Shown here: piece after piece, positions 40,825 through 53,616 of the stretch
Position numbering within the stretch: position 1 is the first letter of the stretch
Layout: every line of letters starts with the position of its first letter
Assembly: GCF_035594125.1 (NCBI RefSeq)
Contig: NC_087173.1
Span: 13,775,755-13,839,754 of the forward strand
Length of the DNA: 64,000 nucleotides
From: Scylla paramamosain
Taxonomy: Eukaryota; Arthropoda; Malacostraca; Decapoda; Portunidae
Reading direction: 5' to 3'
Program-made: the position numbers and the translations under genes
The notes under the pieces: generated by a model
The model's database searches: none
Told to the model about the DNA's origin: nothing
Seen by the model: the letters and a program-made list of their open reading frames with translations, nothing else

Positions 40825-43809
40825 ATGGCCCGGAAAGAACGCATGGACGCCGAGGGAGCAACGCAGGAGGACGAAGGCCTGGGCGTTCTGTTTGAGGAAC
40901 CTGATGAAAAAGGAACTAACCCGGAGCGCGCGAGTGGTGGACCGGTTGTAGGTCAGGTGGGGCCCAACCTTGATTTTCTGGTACAAAAGAACGAGTTGAT
41001 AAAAGCTCAGGAGAGTGATGAAAGCTTGAAGTCTGCTTGGAATGAGGCTAACAGGCTGGGTGAGCTTGACAATGAGTACGTGGGCTACTACGTGAATAAC
41101 GGGGTATTAATGAGAAGTTGGAGGCCCCTGACAGCCCCAACCTCCGATCACTGGATGGTGAAAAGGCAGATTGTGGTGCCATGGGTGTATAGGAAGAAAA
41201 TTTTGGAGATGGCACACGAAGGTAATCTGGCAGGACACCTGGGGGTCAGAAAAACCATAGGAAAGATCCTGTGTCATTTTTACTGGCCCAGAGTGAGAGG
41301 TGATGTGAAAGAGTTTTGTAAAACTTGTGGTTTGTGTCAGAAGGTGGGCAAGCCGAACCAGGTGATTCGCCCTGCCCCCCTTCACCCTATACCTGTGGTC
41401 GAGGAGCCATTCAGTAAGGTGGTGATAGACTGTGTAGGTCCTTTACCAAGGACCCGGAGGGGGAACCAGTACTTGCTGACTATTATGTGTATGTCATCCA
41501 GGTTTCCTGAGGCCATTCCCCTCAGGAGTATAAACTCTAAAAACATTGTGAGGGAACTGGTGAAATTTTTCTCCTGGGTGGGAATTCCTAAGGTGTTGCA
41601 GTCAGACCAGGGAAGTAATTTCACTTCTCGTGCGTTCAAGGAAATCCTAAGGGGTCTAAAGATTGAACAGAGACTGTCGAGTGCTTATCACCCTCAGTCT
41701 CAGGGTTGTGTAGAAAGATTTCACCAAACTCTCAAAAACACTCTCAGGATGTATTGTGAGGAGATGAGTGTTCAGTGGGATGAGGCATTGCCACTAGCCT
41801 TATTCGCGTTAAGGGACAGTGTGCAGGAGTCAACTGGTTTCAGCCCATTTGAGTTAGTGTATGGCCATGAGGTGAACGGTCCTTTAAGGATGGTGAAAGA
41901 AAAATGGTTAGGAGTAGAGGAGCTTCATACTGTGGTGAAATATGTATCTGATTTCAAGGACAGATTGATGAGAGCTAGGGAAATTGCTCGGGAAAATCTG
42001 AAAAATAGTCAGAGTGAAATGAAAGGCTGGTATGACAAGAAGGCGAGGGCCAGATCTTTCCAGCCTGGGGACAAGGTCTTGGTTCTTTTCCCATTGCAGG
42101 GTGATCCTTTCAAAGCCAGGTTCAGCGGGCCTTGGGAGATTGAGAGAAAAATGAGTGATGTAAATTACATTGTAAAAACTCCAGGGAGGAAGAAAAAGAA
42201 CCAGTTGTGTCATGTAAACATGCTGAAGCCATTTCACGAAAGGGACAGAGAAAATGGAGATGATGTAGCAGGAGGAGTAAGAGCTGTGAGTGTTGTAAAT
42301 GTAACCACTGAGGCGGAGGAGAAGTGGTCTGAAGTGAAATTGAGCAGGTGTGAAGGGATGGTGCTAGAGAACTCAGCTGTGTTAGGGAATTTAAATGATA
42401 AACTGTGGCACATGGAGCTGGAGAAGAGGGAGAGGATTAGGGAGATAATTGAAAGGTTCAGTTCTTTGTTCCCTGATGCACCTAGAAAAACTAATGTGGT
42501 GGTGCACGATGTGGATGTTGGGGAGGCTGAACCCATCAAACAGCATCCCTACAGAGTTAACCCGCAGAAAAGAGAGATCATGAGAAAAGAAGTAGAGTAT
42601 ATGCTGGAACACGACTTGATTGAGCCCAGTGAGAGCCCATGGAGCTCGCCATGTGTACTGGTGCCCAAGCCTGGTCAAGAGAGTTTCCGTTTCTGTACGG
42701 ACTATAGGAAGGTTAACATGGTGACAAAACCTGATGCTTACCCTATCCCTAGAGTTGATGACTGTATAGATCATGTGGGAAGTGCCAACTTCATAACAAA
42801 AATTGACTTGTTAAAGGGATACTGGCAAGTAGGACTCACTGAGAGGGCAAAAGCCATATCAGCTTTTGCCACCATGGATGGATTATACCAGTACAAAGTT
42901 CTTCCGTTTGGGATGAAGAACAGTGGGAGTTCTTTTCAGAGGTTAATGAACAGAGTACTGAAGGGCTTGAAGGGATGTTCTGTGTACATAGATGACATAT
43001 TGTTGTACACTGAGAGTTGGGAAGAACATGTGCAGCTGCTGGAGGAAGTATTCAGGAGGCTGGATGATGCCAACCTTACTGTCAACTTAGCAAAAAGTAA
43101 TTTCGTGCAAGCTGACGTGGAGTACTTAGGCTTCAAGGTTGGGAAAGGTGAAGTGAGAACCGTGGAAGCCAAGGTGAAGGACATTGTAAATCTCCCTCCA
43201 CCCACCAATAGGAAGGAGATACTGAGATTCTTAGGGGCCAGTGGATATTACAGGCGATTTTGTAAGAATTTCTCTGATGTTGCCATGCCCCTGACCAAGT
43301 TGCTGAATAAGAAGTCAAAATTTTGTTGGGATAAGCTTTGTGAGGAAGCTTTTGTGGAGATTAAGAAAATGTTAGTCAGTGCCCCGGTGCTGCGCATGCC
43401 TGATTATGAAAAACCATTTGTATTGTACGTGGATGCCAGTCAGAATGGTGTGGGTGGTGTGTTAATGCAAGAAGAACATGAGGGAATGGAGCACCCCATA
43501 GGCTATTATTCTAAGAAGTTGTTACCATATCAAAGGGCTTACAGCACTATTGAGAAAGAGGCTTTGGGCCTAGTGCTGAGTTTGAGTCATTTTGAAGTGT
43601 ACGTCAGAGGGACGGGACAGCCTGTGCAGGTCTTCACCGACCACAATCCGCTCATTTTCTTGCATAAAATGAAAAACTCCAATCAGAGGCTGATGAGGTG
43701 GTGCCTGGTCTTACAGGACTATAACTTAGAGATTCACCATGTGAAAGGCAGTGAGAATATTATTGCCTATGCCTTGTCCCGCGCACCACCTAGTCGTGAG
43801 GCATCCTAA
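40825..43809 (+). CDS. pol: Retrotransposon polyprotein: integrase - reverse transcriptase - RNase H
   Basis: 994 codons, uninterrupted. Integrase comes first: zinc-binding H131, H138, C165 and C168, then the DDE core with D202 (VIDCVGPL), D261 (SDQGSNF) and E297 (CVERFHQ), an exact D-D35-E spacing, and a GPW module near 435-450. Reverse transcriptase follows at about 570-790, with DLLKGYWQV (D661), LPFGMKNSGSSFQ and YIDD (721-724). RNase H has YVDAS (D870), TIEKEALG (E910, E912) and FTDHNPL (D939). The last RNase H acidic position, usually D in ADALSR, is Tyr982 here. The first 45 residues are an unassigned linker; gag and protease are absent, so the ATG may not be the original start. In ordinary gypsy elements integrase is last, so the order itself marks the clade. 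Confidence 0.93.
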   Translation: MARKERMDAEGATQEDEGLGVLFEEPDEKGTNPERASGGPVVGQVGPNLDFLVQKNELIKAQESDESLKSAWNEANRLGELDNEYVGYYVNNGVLMRSWRPLTAPTSDHWMVKRQIVVPWVYRKKILEMAHEGNLAGHLGVRKTIGKILCHFYWPRVRGDVKEFCKTCGLCQKVGKPNQVIRPAPLHPIPVVEEPFSKVVIDCVGPLPRTRRGNQYLLTIMCMSSRFPEAIPLRSINSKNIVRELVKFFSWVGIPKVLQSDQGSNFTSRAFKEILRGLKIEQRLSSAYHPQSQGCVERFHQTLKNTLRMYCEEMSVQWDEALPLALFALRDSVQESTGFSPFELVYGHEVNGPLRMVKEKWLGVEELHTVVKYVSDFKDRLMRAREIARENLKNSQSEMKGWYDKKARARSFQPGDKVLVLFPLQGDPFKARFSGPWEIERKMSDVNYIVKTPGRKKKNQLCHVNMLKPFHERDRENGDDVAGGVRAVSVVNVTTEAEEKWSEVKLSRCEGMVLENSAVLGNLNDKLWHMELEKRERIREIIERFSSLFPDAPRKTNVVVHDVDVGEAEPIKQHPYRVNPQKREIMRKEVEYMLEHDLIEPSESPWSSPCVLVPKPGQESFRFCTDYRKVNMVTKPDAYPIPRVDDCIDHVGSANFITKIDLLKGYWQVGLTERAKAISAFATMDGLYQYKVLPFGMKNSGSSFQRLMNRVLKGLKGCSVYIDDILLYTESWEEHVQLLEEVFRRLDDANLTVNLAKSNFVQADVEYLGFKVGKGEVRTVEAKVKDIVNLPPPTNRKEILRFLGASGYYRRFCKNFSDVAMPLTKLLNKKSKFCWDKLCEEAFVEIKKMLVSAPVLRMPDYEKPFVLYVDASQNGVGGVLMQEEHEGMEHPIGYYSKKLLPYQRAYSTIEKEALGLVLSLSHFEVYVRGTGQPVQVFTDHNPLIFLHKMKNSNQRLMRWCLVLQDYNLEIHHVKGSENIIAYALSRAPPSREAS

Positions 43810-43841
43810 TCAGGTGCCTCACGCCTCTTTTGGGAAGGGGA

Positions 43842-44930
43842 TGTCATGTTATTGGCCGAGTTTACCTTGAATGGGATCACGTTTTCTTAGTGTCCCCGTG
43901 TTCCGGTTACCTGCCATTCGGACATTATCCTTATTATTGTTATAAGTAGTGTAAGGCTTATTTACCCATTTTATATCATGTAGTATTATTCTCTTCATAA
44001 TTTAAGTTCTCTATATCTTTATATGTATAAGGAAGGGAGTATAATTGAGGTGAAATACGTTGAAAACGAGGGGAGCTTGAGTGGGCAACAACACATTCCA
44101 AGGAGGGGAAAAATCAGAGCGCCTTAGGTCGTGAGGAAAGGTGGAGGGAAGGCGTCTCTCAGGGGAGGATTTTGGTGTGGATTGGTGATGGAGTGAGTTT
44201 GTGGAGGTATTAGTGGTGTAGCGGTATAACCTTGATATCCAGGATCAGGTTAGTGAGTCTTTTGTGGTACCAAGAGCTCTTGTCCGCTGAAATTCGGTTG
44301 TTGAGTTGTGCCGGTGACGCTGTTGGAAGGGGTCATAGGTCAAACTGGCAGCCATTTTGTGAGTGGAGGTTGTGGTGTTAACCTTGGAAGTTGGTGTTGT
44401 GGTGTACTGATGATTTTGGGGACGATGTTATGGTGTTATGAGTAATCTTTGGTGATAATGGTAATCTCTTGTGAGGTTTGAGGAGGTGAAATTCGGGAAT
44501 TATTGTCTGGGGACGCGGAAATGGCGTCCGGGTAAATTCCTGCGGTTGAGGGGAAACATTTCTGTGACTGGTGGAGGTGTAAACGGGTTCTGGTGACGTG
44601 GGAAGTGACGAGAACGTCATGTAGTAACGTGTGCTACCTCATGTTGTTTGTGAATTATTATTAGTATTAATATATGTGCTTGTAACATGGAATAATCGTG
44701 TTTTCTATCCCCCCCCCAACAACAATCTGGTATTAGAGGTAATTCCAGGTGTGCTGAGTCAAGGTAAAGGTGGAGTAAGAGATCATTCTGACGATTTCGG
44801 ATAGGTCGGGTAGGCACTCGAAGCCTTTAAAAATCCAGACCTTTAAAACTTTCCGGGATCAGTGTAACGTCCACTTTCTTGGAGAGATAACCGGTATCGT
44901 ACGATCGCAGGTAGGTAGGCGATCGTGACA
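43842..44930 (+). repeat. 3' LTR of the Gmr1-type element
   Basis: 1089 bp, preceded by the polypurine tract and followed by CACC, the same four bases that precede the 5' LTR. It differs from the 5' LTR by about 0.6 percent by eye. Confidence 0.9.
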
Positions 44931-46134
44931 CACCCTTCACTCAAAAATTTTAAAATCATCATGGCGACTCCTACACCAGCCTCGGAGTCCCCATCTGGGG
45001 AGGGGACCATAAATGTCCCCAGGTCGGACTGCCTTTCTGTCGACGACCCAAAGTGTCTTGACACCCCCCTCAACTTTTCTTCATTAATTTCTGCAACATT
45101 CGCGGTCTAAGATCTAATTTTCAATCTGTAGAACACCACCTCTCCTCTTCTAAACCTCCTCATCTTTTTCCTCACTGAAAGTCAGGTGTCTGAGGCAACT
45201 GACAGTAACCCCTTTTCTGTTCCCTCCTACTTTCTCTATCCTCATTTTCGATCCAAAGCTGGATGCTGCATTTATGTGCGCAATGACTTAACCTGCTCTC
45301 GTGCCCACGCTCTTGAATCTTCCACCATCTTGCTACGACTACAGAGTCACTCATACTAAATTTATCATCTGTGCTGTATACCTCTCACCTAACTCCTCTG
45401 ACTGGAAGTTAAGTAGTCAAAGAATTTCTTATAAAGAGGAGCACATTCTGACCCTCTTCCCTTTTGCAGAGATCTCCATTCTTGGAGACTTCAATGTTCA
45501 CCACCAGCTTTGGCTTTCCTCTTGCCGTTCTAAGACGTCTCCGCCAGTTTTTCTCACCCCCCAGCTGCTAACTCTGTACAAGGGCCATCCATATCCGTCC
45601 ATGTATGGAGTATGATGCTTCACATGTCTGGGGGTTTCCACTCATACTGCTCTTCTAGGCAGGGTGTATCAAAAGCTTTTCGTCTCATCAACTCCTCTCC
45701 TCTTAACTGACTGTCTTCAGCCTCTCTCTCACCGCCGCAGTGTTGTATATCTAGCTCTCTTCTACCGCTATTTTCATACTAACGGGTCTTCTGATCTTGC
45801 TAACTGCATGCCTCCCCCTCCTTCCGTGGCTTCGCTGCACAAGACTTTCTTCTTTCTCTCACCCCTATTCTGTCCACCTCTCTGATGCAAGAGTTACTGG
45901 TTTTCTCAATCATTCATAGTTTTTTTTCTCTACCAAACTCTGGAACTCCCTGCCAGCTTCTGTATTTCCTTCCACCTTCTTATGAGTAGAATTCCTTCAA
46001 GAGGGAGGTTTCAAGACACTTATTCATCAATTTTTGACCACTGCTTTTGACACTTATGGGACTGGCATTTCAGTGGGCATATTTTTTTATTGTATTTTTG
46101 TTGCCCTTGACCAGTGTCCTTCCTACATAAAAAA
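44931..46134 (+). mobile_element. LINE 2: ORF start, endonuclease piece, RT C-terminus, A-tail (internally deleted)
   Basis: It starts with an ATG ORF (MATPTPASESPSGEGTIN, 44960), continues with an endonuclease domain (CNIRGLRSNFQSVEHHL at 45.09 kb, SKAGCCIYVRNDL at 45.25 kb, ILGDFNVHHQLW at 45.48 kb), then jumps at about 45.53 kb to the pol C-terminus (RPSMYG, ASHVWG, LSHRRSVVYLALFYRYFHTN). The whole RT is deleted. It ends in an A-run at 46121-46132. The same 3' end occurs on the minus strand at 17.36 kb. Confidence 0.75.
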
Positions 46135-46139
46135 AAAAA

Positions 46140-46292
46140 AGACACTAGAGAGCTTTAAGATTAGACAGGTTTATGGATAGGGATAAGAAATAGAGAAAAA
46201 TAGGTAGATATATTTCATACAGAGACTGCCACGTCCCTGCATGAAGAAGCCTGGTCGCTTCTTGCAGCTTCCCTTATTTCTTATGTTCTTAT
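46140..46292 (+). mobile_element. 3' tail of the split LINE 1
   Basis: ACTAGAGAGCTTTAAGATTA, then AGACTGCCACGT and a TTCTTATGTTCTTATG end. It matches the tails at 6.5-6.7 kb and 63.9 kb, and it ends at the BEL/Pao breakpoint. Confidence 0.6.
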
Positions 46293-48140
46293 GTGCGTGC
46301 ACGTGGAGGCATCCCCAACACTTTCACTCTGCTTCTTTCCACTTTGACCAAGAACGGTCTGAAGCAATCCACTCCAGCTGACGAGAATGATGCCAGCATG
46401 GGGGTTAGTCTCGGTCCTCAGGCAGGTGGTGTGTGTGGAATCCAGTAAGTGTGACGTAACATGCTCCCATCCTGCGTGAACTGTCAAGTAAGTTCTCATG
46501 CACTCTTGTAGAATCAATTTTGTGTGATATGATGATCTCTCTCCGTATGAGCATGGAAATGGGATACCGACTTGTAGCAGGCAACGGTGCGTGGTCCAGC
46601 CGTCCACATGGAGTAAAATCCACCCTCACCCATGAAGGGTTCCACTCGACAGATCGAATGCTTCCTCTGTAGTTTTTTTTCTTTGACTTTAACTTTAGGT
46701 TCATCTCTTCTTTGCACGTTGTGGTTTGAACAACTCTTAATATCACCATCTCAGCATGTTTGATCTGAAATGATGCAGTTGGTAAGTGATAACGTCTCCC
46801 ATGTCCTCCCGCCTGTAGCATCGGGGAATTTGAAAGACCGTCAGTTGTGGTAACTCCTCTAGCCAAGCCAACTAGGACCTGTGGTGATTTAGCAGGAGGG
46901 AGGCATCCATCCTTCCTTTCGGTTGCACTCGTCCTGAAAGATCTTCTTCGCCTTCGTCTTAATCATTACAGGACTGACCAGTCCAAGAGGGTCATACACG
47001 GAACTGCTCACCCTCAGTACTCCCCTCACAGCTAGTTGATTGATCCCTTTCCAGATCCTGTTTTGTAGCCAGTGCGTCCTTACTCAGATCTATTCTTATT
47101 CATGTCTCTCTCTGTAGGACACAGTGTACTACTACTATGTCTCCTTATGGTTACTACTAACCCCACTTTGTTAGCAGAAATCCTCTCTTTGTGAGCATTT
47201 GTTGAAGATCGCGAGTAAATCTGGAGGCATTTTCGGTGGAGGTACTGAAAGAATCAAGTTGTCCACGTACAAGCCTCTCCATGCTTAGTTTACTACTGGC
47301 CATGCGATATTCTTCCTCACAGTCGGTCAAACTCAAAGTTCATTGCAATGCATAAGCAGCACAGGAGGGACTCCATACACACCCGAAAAGACATACCCGT
47401 CATTCGGTAGGCGCGCGTTACCCTCCTTAGGTCCCCATCTTTCCACTAAAGGAATCTTAAGGAGTCTCGGTGAAGAGGGGTCACGCCAGCTTGATGAGAA
47501 ACATTGCCTTCACATCATTAGCCATCGCGGCAATCAGTTCACTTCGGAAACGCAGAAGGGCACCCACCAGTTTGCTATTTAGGTCAGGAACCTGCATCAC
47601 TCCGTCTTTGAGGGAAACGTTGTTGTACTTCGCTGCGCAAACAAAGCCTTCACTTTCTCAGGTTTGTTTGGGTTCATGAGTGGATGGTGAGGCAGGCACC
47701 AGGTTACTCCTCGTGGTCCTTCACGTTCAGACGCTGGCATCGCTCTTTAACAGCAATTGTTCTCTCTCTCTCCTGCATATCGTCGTCTGAAGTCCGGATC
47801 CCTAGCGAGGCGTCGTCTGTCCCTTCAAGCGTTTCTGCGCCATCTCGTTGTTGTTGTTTGGCAGATCCGGTTCTTCATCTCGAAATGGTGTGGGTAATTC
47901 GTGATGGCCGGCTACCGCTCTGGTGGTAGATGTCCACAGTTGCAACACTTGCTTGTCTTCCAGCAACATTGCTGAGTTCTCACCCGCTGAATGCCACGTG
48001 CCTTCGCCCTCCCAGAGTTTTCGTACTAAAGACATCGCCGGGCGTTCGTGGGCTATCCCCATCCTTGCGTCCTCGGTGCTTACAACCACCCCGTAGGGTT
48101 GGAGACACGAGATGGCATCTGGGAAGCGAGAGAGCAGCGA
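46293..48140 (-). pseudogene. BEL/Pao retrotransposon: RT through proximal integrase (broken)
   Basis: Reading down the minus strand: a pre-RT segment with HHELPTPFRDEEPDLPNNN near 47.85-47.95 kb; WCLPHHPLMNPNKPEKV near 47.65 kb; YVDNLILSVPP at about 47.25 kb in the place of the YVDD catalytic box; SSSVYDPLGLVSPV near 47.0 kb; an integrase zinc region (QIKHAEMVILRVVQ) and GVDCFRPFLVK, the first integrase catalytic region, at about 46.35 kb. Stops and frameshifts break it and the RNase H part seems missing. It ends flush with a LINE tail at 46.29 kb. Confidence 0.75.
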
Positions 48141-48470
48141 ATAACTGAACTCGAGAGGAGAATTTTGTGAGTAATTAATTACTACTGTAAATTACGCACG
48201 AAATAAACTCTACTACACCTCACTTCATATTATGGTTTTCACATTTAAAGGCAACTTAACCTGTTCCCCCTGCCATTACCTGCTATATTACGTTGCATAC
48301 TACAAAGTTTTCAAGCTGAATTAACAACCCCATACTACTTATCATACATACTCTTGGTTTCTCCATCCGTTTGCTGATCAGCCCCGTCCTCTTTGCCTCT
48401 CCAGTCCCTACTAGTTAGTAAAGGAGGCGGCTTCTGATAAAGTGGTGAAGGTGTTTAAGATAGCAACCCA

Positions 48471-48582
48471 CGAGGATGACAAGGTGCGAACGTTGAAGAC
48501 TGCTGGTCAGCAACATATTGAGCAATTAATTAATCATTTTCATCCACCTCAATCAAACGTTCGCACCTTCCTGTCGTCCTCG
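48471..48582. repeat. Imperfect inverted repeat
   Basis: CGAGGATGACAAGGTGCGAA plus CGTT at 48471-48494, and its near complement AACGTTCGCACCTT plus CCTGTCGTCCTCG at 48557-48582, separated by about 60 bp of AT-rich sequence. Confidence 0.75.
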
Positions 48583-48591
48583 CGGATTGCT

Positions 48592-48717
48592 TCTGTTTGC
48601 CGCAGAAGCAAGCGTCCCTCCTTCACCTCAATCCTTGTTTGCCGCAGAAGCAAGCGTCCCTCCTTCACCTCAATCCTTGTTTGCCGCAGAAGCAAGCGTC
48701 CCTCCTTCACCTCGCTA
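48592..48717. repeat. Three 42-bp tandem units
   Basis: TGTTTGCCGCAGAAGCAAGC plus GTCCCTCCTTCACCTC repeated three times. 42 is a multiple of three, so frames remain open. It follows the inverted repeat directly. Confidence 0.9.
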
Positions 48718-50639
<1,922 letters not shown>

Positions 50640-51474
50640 CACACACACACACATTATTCTATCGGCATCTTGATCTCTTTCTTCAAAGCCTTAAAAATTA
50701 AAAACTTGGAGTGAAGAGAAGGAAAAATGGAGAGAGAAAGGTTGAAAAAACTTGAAAGTCTGATTGGAATCTGGAACCGAACAAAAAATGGAATCTGGAA
50801 CCGAACAAAAAATATACCAAGAAATTTACACAATCAAAAATGCACAAATATGAAGGCTTTTAAATCTTTGTAAAGTTACAGTAACTCGAAAGAAAAAAAG
50901 AGAGAGAGAGAGGGGGGGGAGAGGAGATAGATGATAGCCTAAACGAGCGGTGAAGAATACGGGAAAGAGAGAAAGCTTTGCCTTGAAACTCACCAATGTA
51001 GTTGCCGGCAGCACCAACAGCAGCCGTGGTGGCGAGGCGGCGGCGTGTGACGAAGAGCAAGACAAGTAACATCAAGACGAAGAAAGAATGAGGAAGTAAA
51101 TGACAATACGTTTACGTGCAAGAAGCAAGAATCCCTAAAGGAGGACAATAAAAAGAAGGATGTGGATGACAGGATGATCATCTTAAGACTGCTACAGGAC
51201 TATACGATCATCTTCAGACTGCTACAGGACTATACCACCCATAGGCACGCATGTACACTAACTATCCTTTCTTAATTAAATATTGTTCTCTCGGTATCTT
51301 GCAAAAACGAAAACCGAGTGAGAAAATGGAGAGAAAAAAAGTGAAGAAAAAATGTGGGATAAAAGTTTTATCAGAATCTGATTCCGAAAAAAAGAGTAAG
51401 GAATTTGTCTAAAATCATGTAAACGAAGTCTATATCATCTAAAGTTACATTACCAGAATCAGAACACACACACA

Positions 51475-51542
<68 letters not shown>

Positions 51543-52512
51543 CTTTGGGATTGCACGTCTTGAAACTCACCAATAAATAAAGCTGACAGGGAGAGGTGGC
51601 GGCGAGTGACGAGGAGCAGGACAAGGACCATCAAGACAAAAGAGAAAAGAATGATGAAGTAGTAAAAGAAAAAGAATGATGAAGTAGTAAAAGGAAATAT
51701 TTTCAAGTCCATGGGAAGAGAGCAGAAAAGGCAGACAAGATGTGGAAGTGGACGAGAGAAAGGAATTTAAGACTACAACAAGATTAGTGAAACTGCGTGC
51801 ATGTAGTCCTTCCCTGATTGCTGCCGGTCCCCACTTTACTCGCTAGCTGTGAGGTATCGTCCTTACCTATCGTCTGACAAGCCAATTTTCGCTTTGCACT
51901 CTGATGCCAAGGATTCTTAACTTCTTCACTGCTATTTGGCACGCTGAGACATCTCTTCCTTTTTGACAGCCGCCTCCAAACATTATCCTGGGTAGAAATT
52001 ACAGAACATACTCTTTAATTCTCTCGTTTGTTGTAGACGCTCACAGATATTTCATACATTGTTTCTAGTGCTGTGAATTGTTGCATGTTGCAGTGAAAAT
52101 TAATTAATGAGCGAGAAGTTACTGATCTCCCTGAGCATACATATAGAGGCGATCATGAAGAGGGAGCAGATATATTCTCCTTCACCCCCTCCTACATGAA
52201 AAACAGGATTAGATGAGTGGTTTAAGAAAATTCCCAGGCTTACTCACTGATCAGGATGCCATGAACTCTACGCTTTCCCTGAGGTGTATACATATATAGC
52301 TCGCTTTGGTCTAACACGTGATCTCCAAGACCGTGGTGGTGAACATTACACGCAGATATTGTTTCCTCGGTATCCTGCTCTCTTGCTTTAACGCCTTAGA
52401 ATTTATTCAAGAAAAATAAATGGAAGCTGAGAGAAAGGAAATGGGGACAAGAAAAGCATGAGAAAAAAAAATCACGTAAATAAACACGATATTTTTAAAT
52501 AATTTATTCCAA

Positions 52513-52589
<77 letters not shown>

Positions 52590-53000
52590 TGAAAGTGGTG
52601 AAAAGAAAGAGAAAGGGGAAGGGAAAGATGACAGCCTAAACGAGCGGTGAGGAATACAGGAGAGAGGGAAAAAAAAAGGTTTGGGACGCAAGGCTCACCA
52701 ATAAAGTTGACGGCAGCATCAACAGGGACGGTGGTGGCGTGTGGTGAGGAAAATCTATGAAAAATGTATATAGTGCAAGAATTTAAAAATATCAACAGAA
52801 ATCAACGGACTGTTCCATTGCCTTAGAATACAAGATGAACAAGACAACAACACAAGTGCAGAGGCAACCGAGAAATTGTGGCTGGATGGTTGAAGTGCAT
52901 AAAAGAAGGGAACAAACGAATGAGGACAGCAGTTTACACGAGGAAAGAGAATGAAACACGAACAAAGAGCGAGAGAAGGATGAAGCGCATCAAGTGTTAA
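50640..53000 (-). other. Tandemly duplicated exon-like module (three copies)
   Basis: Three copies share the order (plus coordinates): a TATTGTT..TC(T/C)TCGGTATC segment (50.65, 51.28, 52.36 kb), a (GA)n array (50.90, 51.48, 52.52 kb), an AGCCTAAACGAGCGGTGA segment (copies 1 and 3), and then a CTCACC donor complement (50987, 51566, 52696) preceded on the minus strand by an open, hydrophobic frame such as FVLMLLVLLFVTRRRLATT and FVLMVLVLLLVTRRHLS. Copies 1 and 3 end in ATT..V.AA.N(Y/F)IG before the GTGAG donor. This suggests duplicated exons of an unknown membrane or secreted protein, but no acceptors or other exons were fixed. Confidence 0.4.
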
Positions 53001-53269
53001 CCAAACAAAACTTAATATCACGTAAAGTTTATAATCTCTTAAAATCCTGTTTCTTAAGAACCGCTGATAACACTAAACAATATATACACGAGCGAGCAAA
53101 TGTGGCTATTGAATTTTAATACAACTTGCGATGAGAGCTGTAAAACTCATCCCCGACACACACACAAAAATAAAAATAAATAAATAAAATAAATAATAAT
53201 AATAATAATAAAATAAAAATAATATATGTAGATAAATAATATATGTAGATAATTAAATATGCAAATTAT

Positions 53270-53336
<67 letters not shown>

Positions 53337-53437
53337 GCGAATAAATTAATAAATAATAAATTAATTTAATATAAAATACTTGTCATAGCAACGGCATCGG
53401 TAGTAAGAGACGATGAAGTGTGTGTGTGTGTGTGTGA

Positions 53438-53616
53438 CCACACACCGAAACAGCGAGGTCACAACCCCTCGGGTTACATCCCTTACCTACTTGCTACTAG
53501 GTGAACAGGGGCTACACATTAAGAGGCTCACCCATTTGCCTCGTCGCTCCCGGGATTCCAACCCAGGCCTTCTTGGTTGTGAGCCGAGCGTGCTAACAAC
53601 CACTACACTACGCGGT
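53438..53616 (-). mobile_element. tRNA-derived SINE inside a (TG)n tract
   Basis: On the minus strand the head reads TAGTGTAGTGGTTGTTAGCA (A box) and GGTTGGAATCC (B box, one mismatch to GGTTCGAATCC), followed by a non-tRNA body. (TG)n flanks it on both sides. Confidence 0.65.

Larger units (their letters stand above)
39729..44930 (+). mobile_element. Gmr1-type Ty3/gypsy LTR retrotransposon (IN before RT), gag-less
   Basis: Two direct LTRs (39729-40816 and 43842-44930) flank one ORF. The LTRs begin TGTCA and end TGACA, and CACC flanks both outer ends (39725-39728, 44931-44934), fitting a 4-bp target duplication. A purine tract (GGGAAGGGGA, 43832-43841) precedes the 3' LTR. By eye the LTRs differ at about six positions in 1.09 kb, so the insertion is young. 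The ORF has integrase ahead of reverse transcriptase and RNase H, known from the Gmr1 clade. Only 8 bp separate the 5' LTR from the ORF start, and no gag, nucleocapsid or protease was found, so this copy would need those proteins from elsewhere. It sits in the leader of a LINE. Confidence 0.9.
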
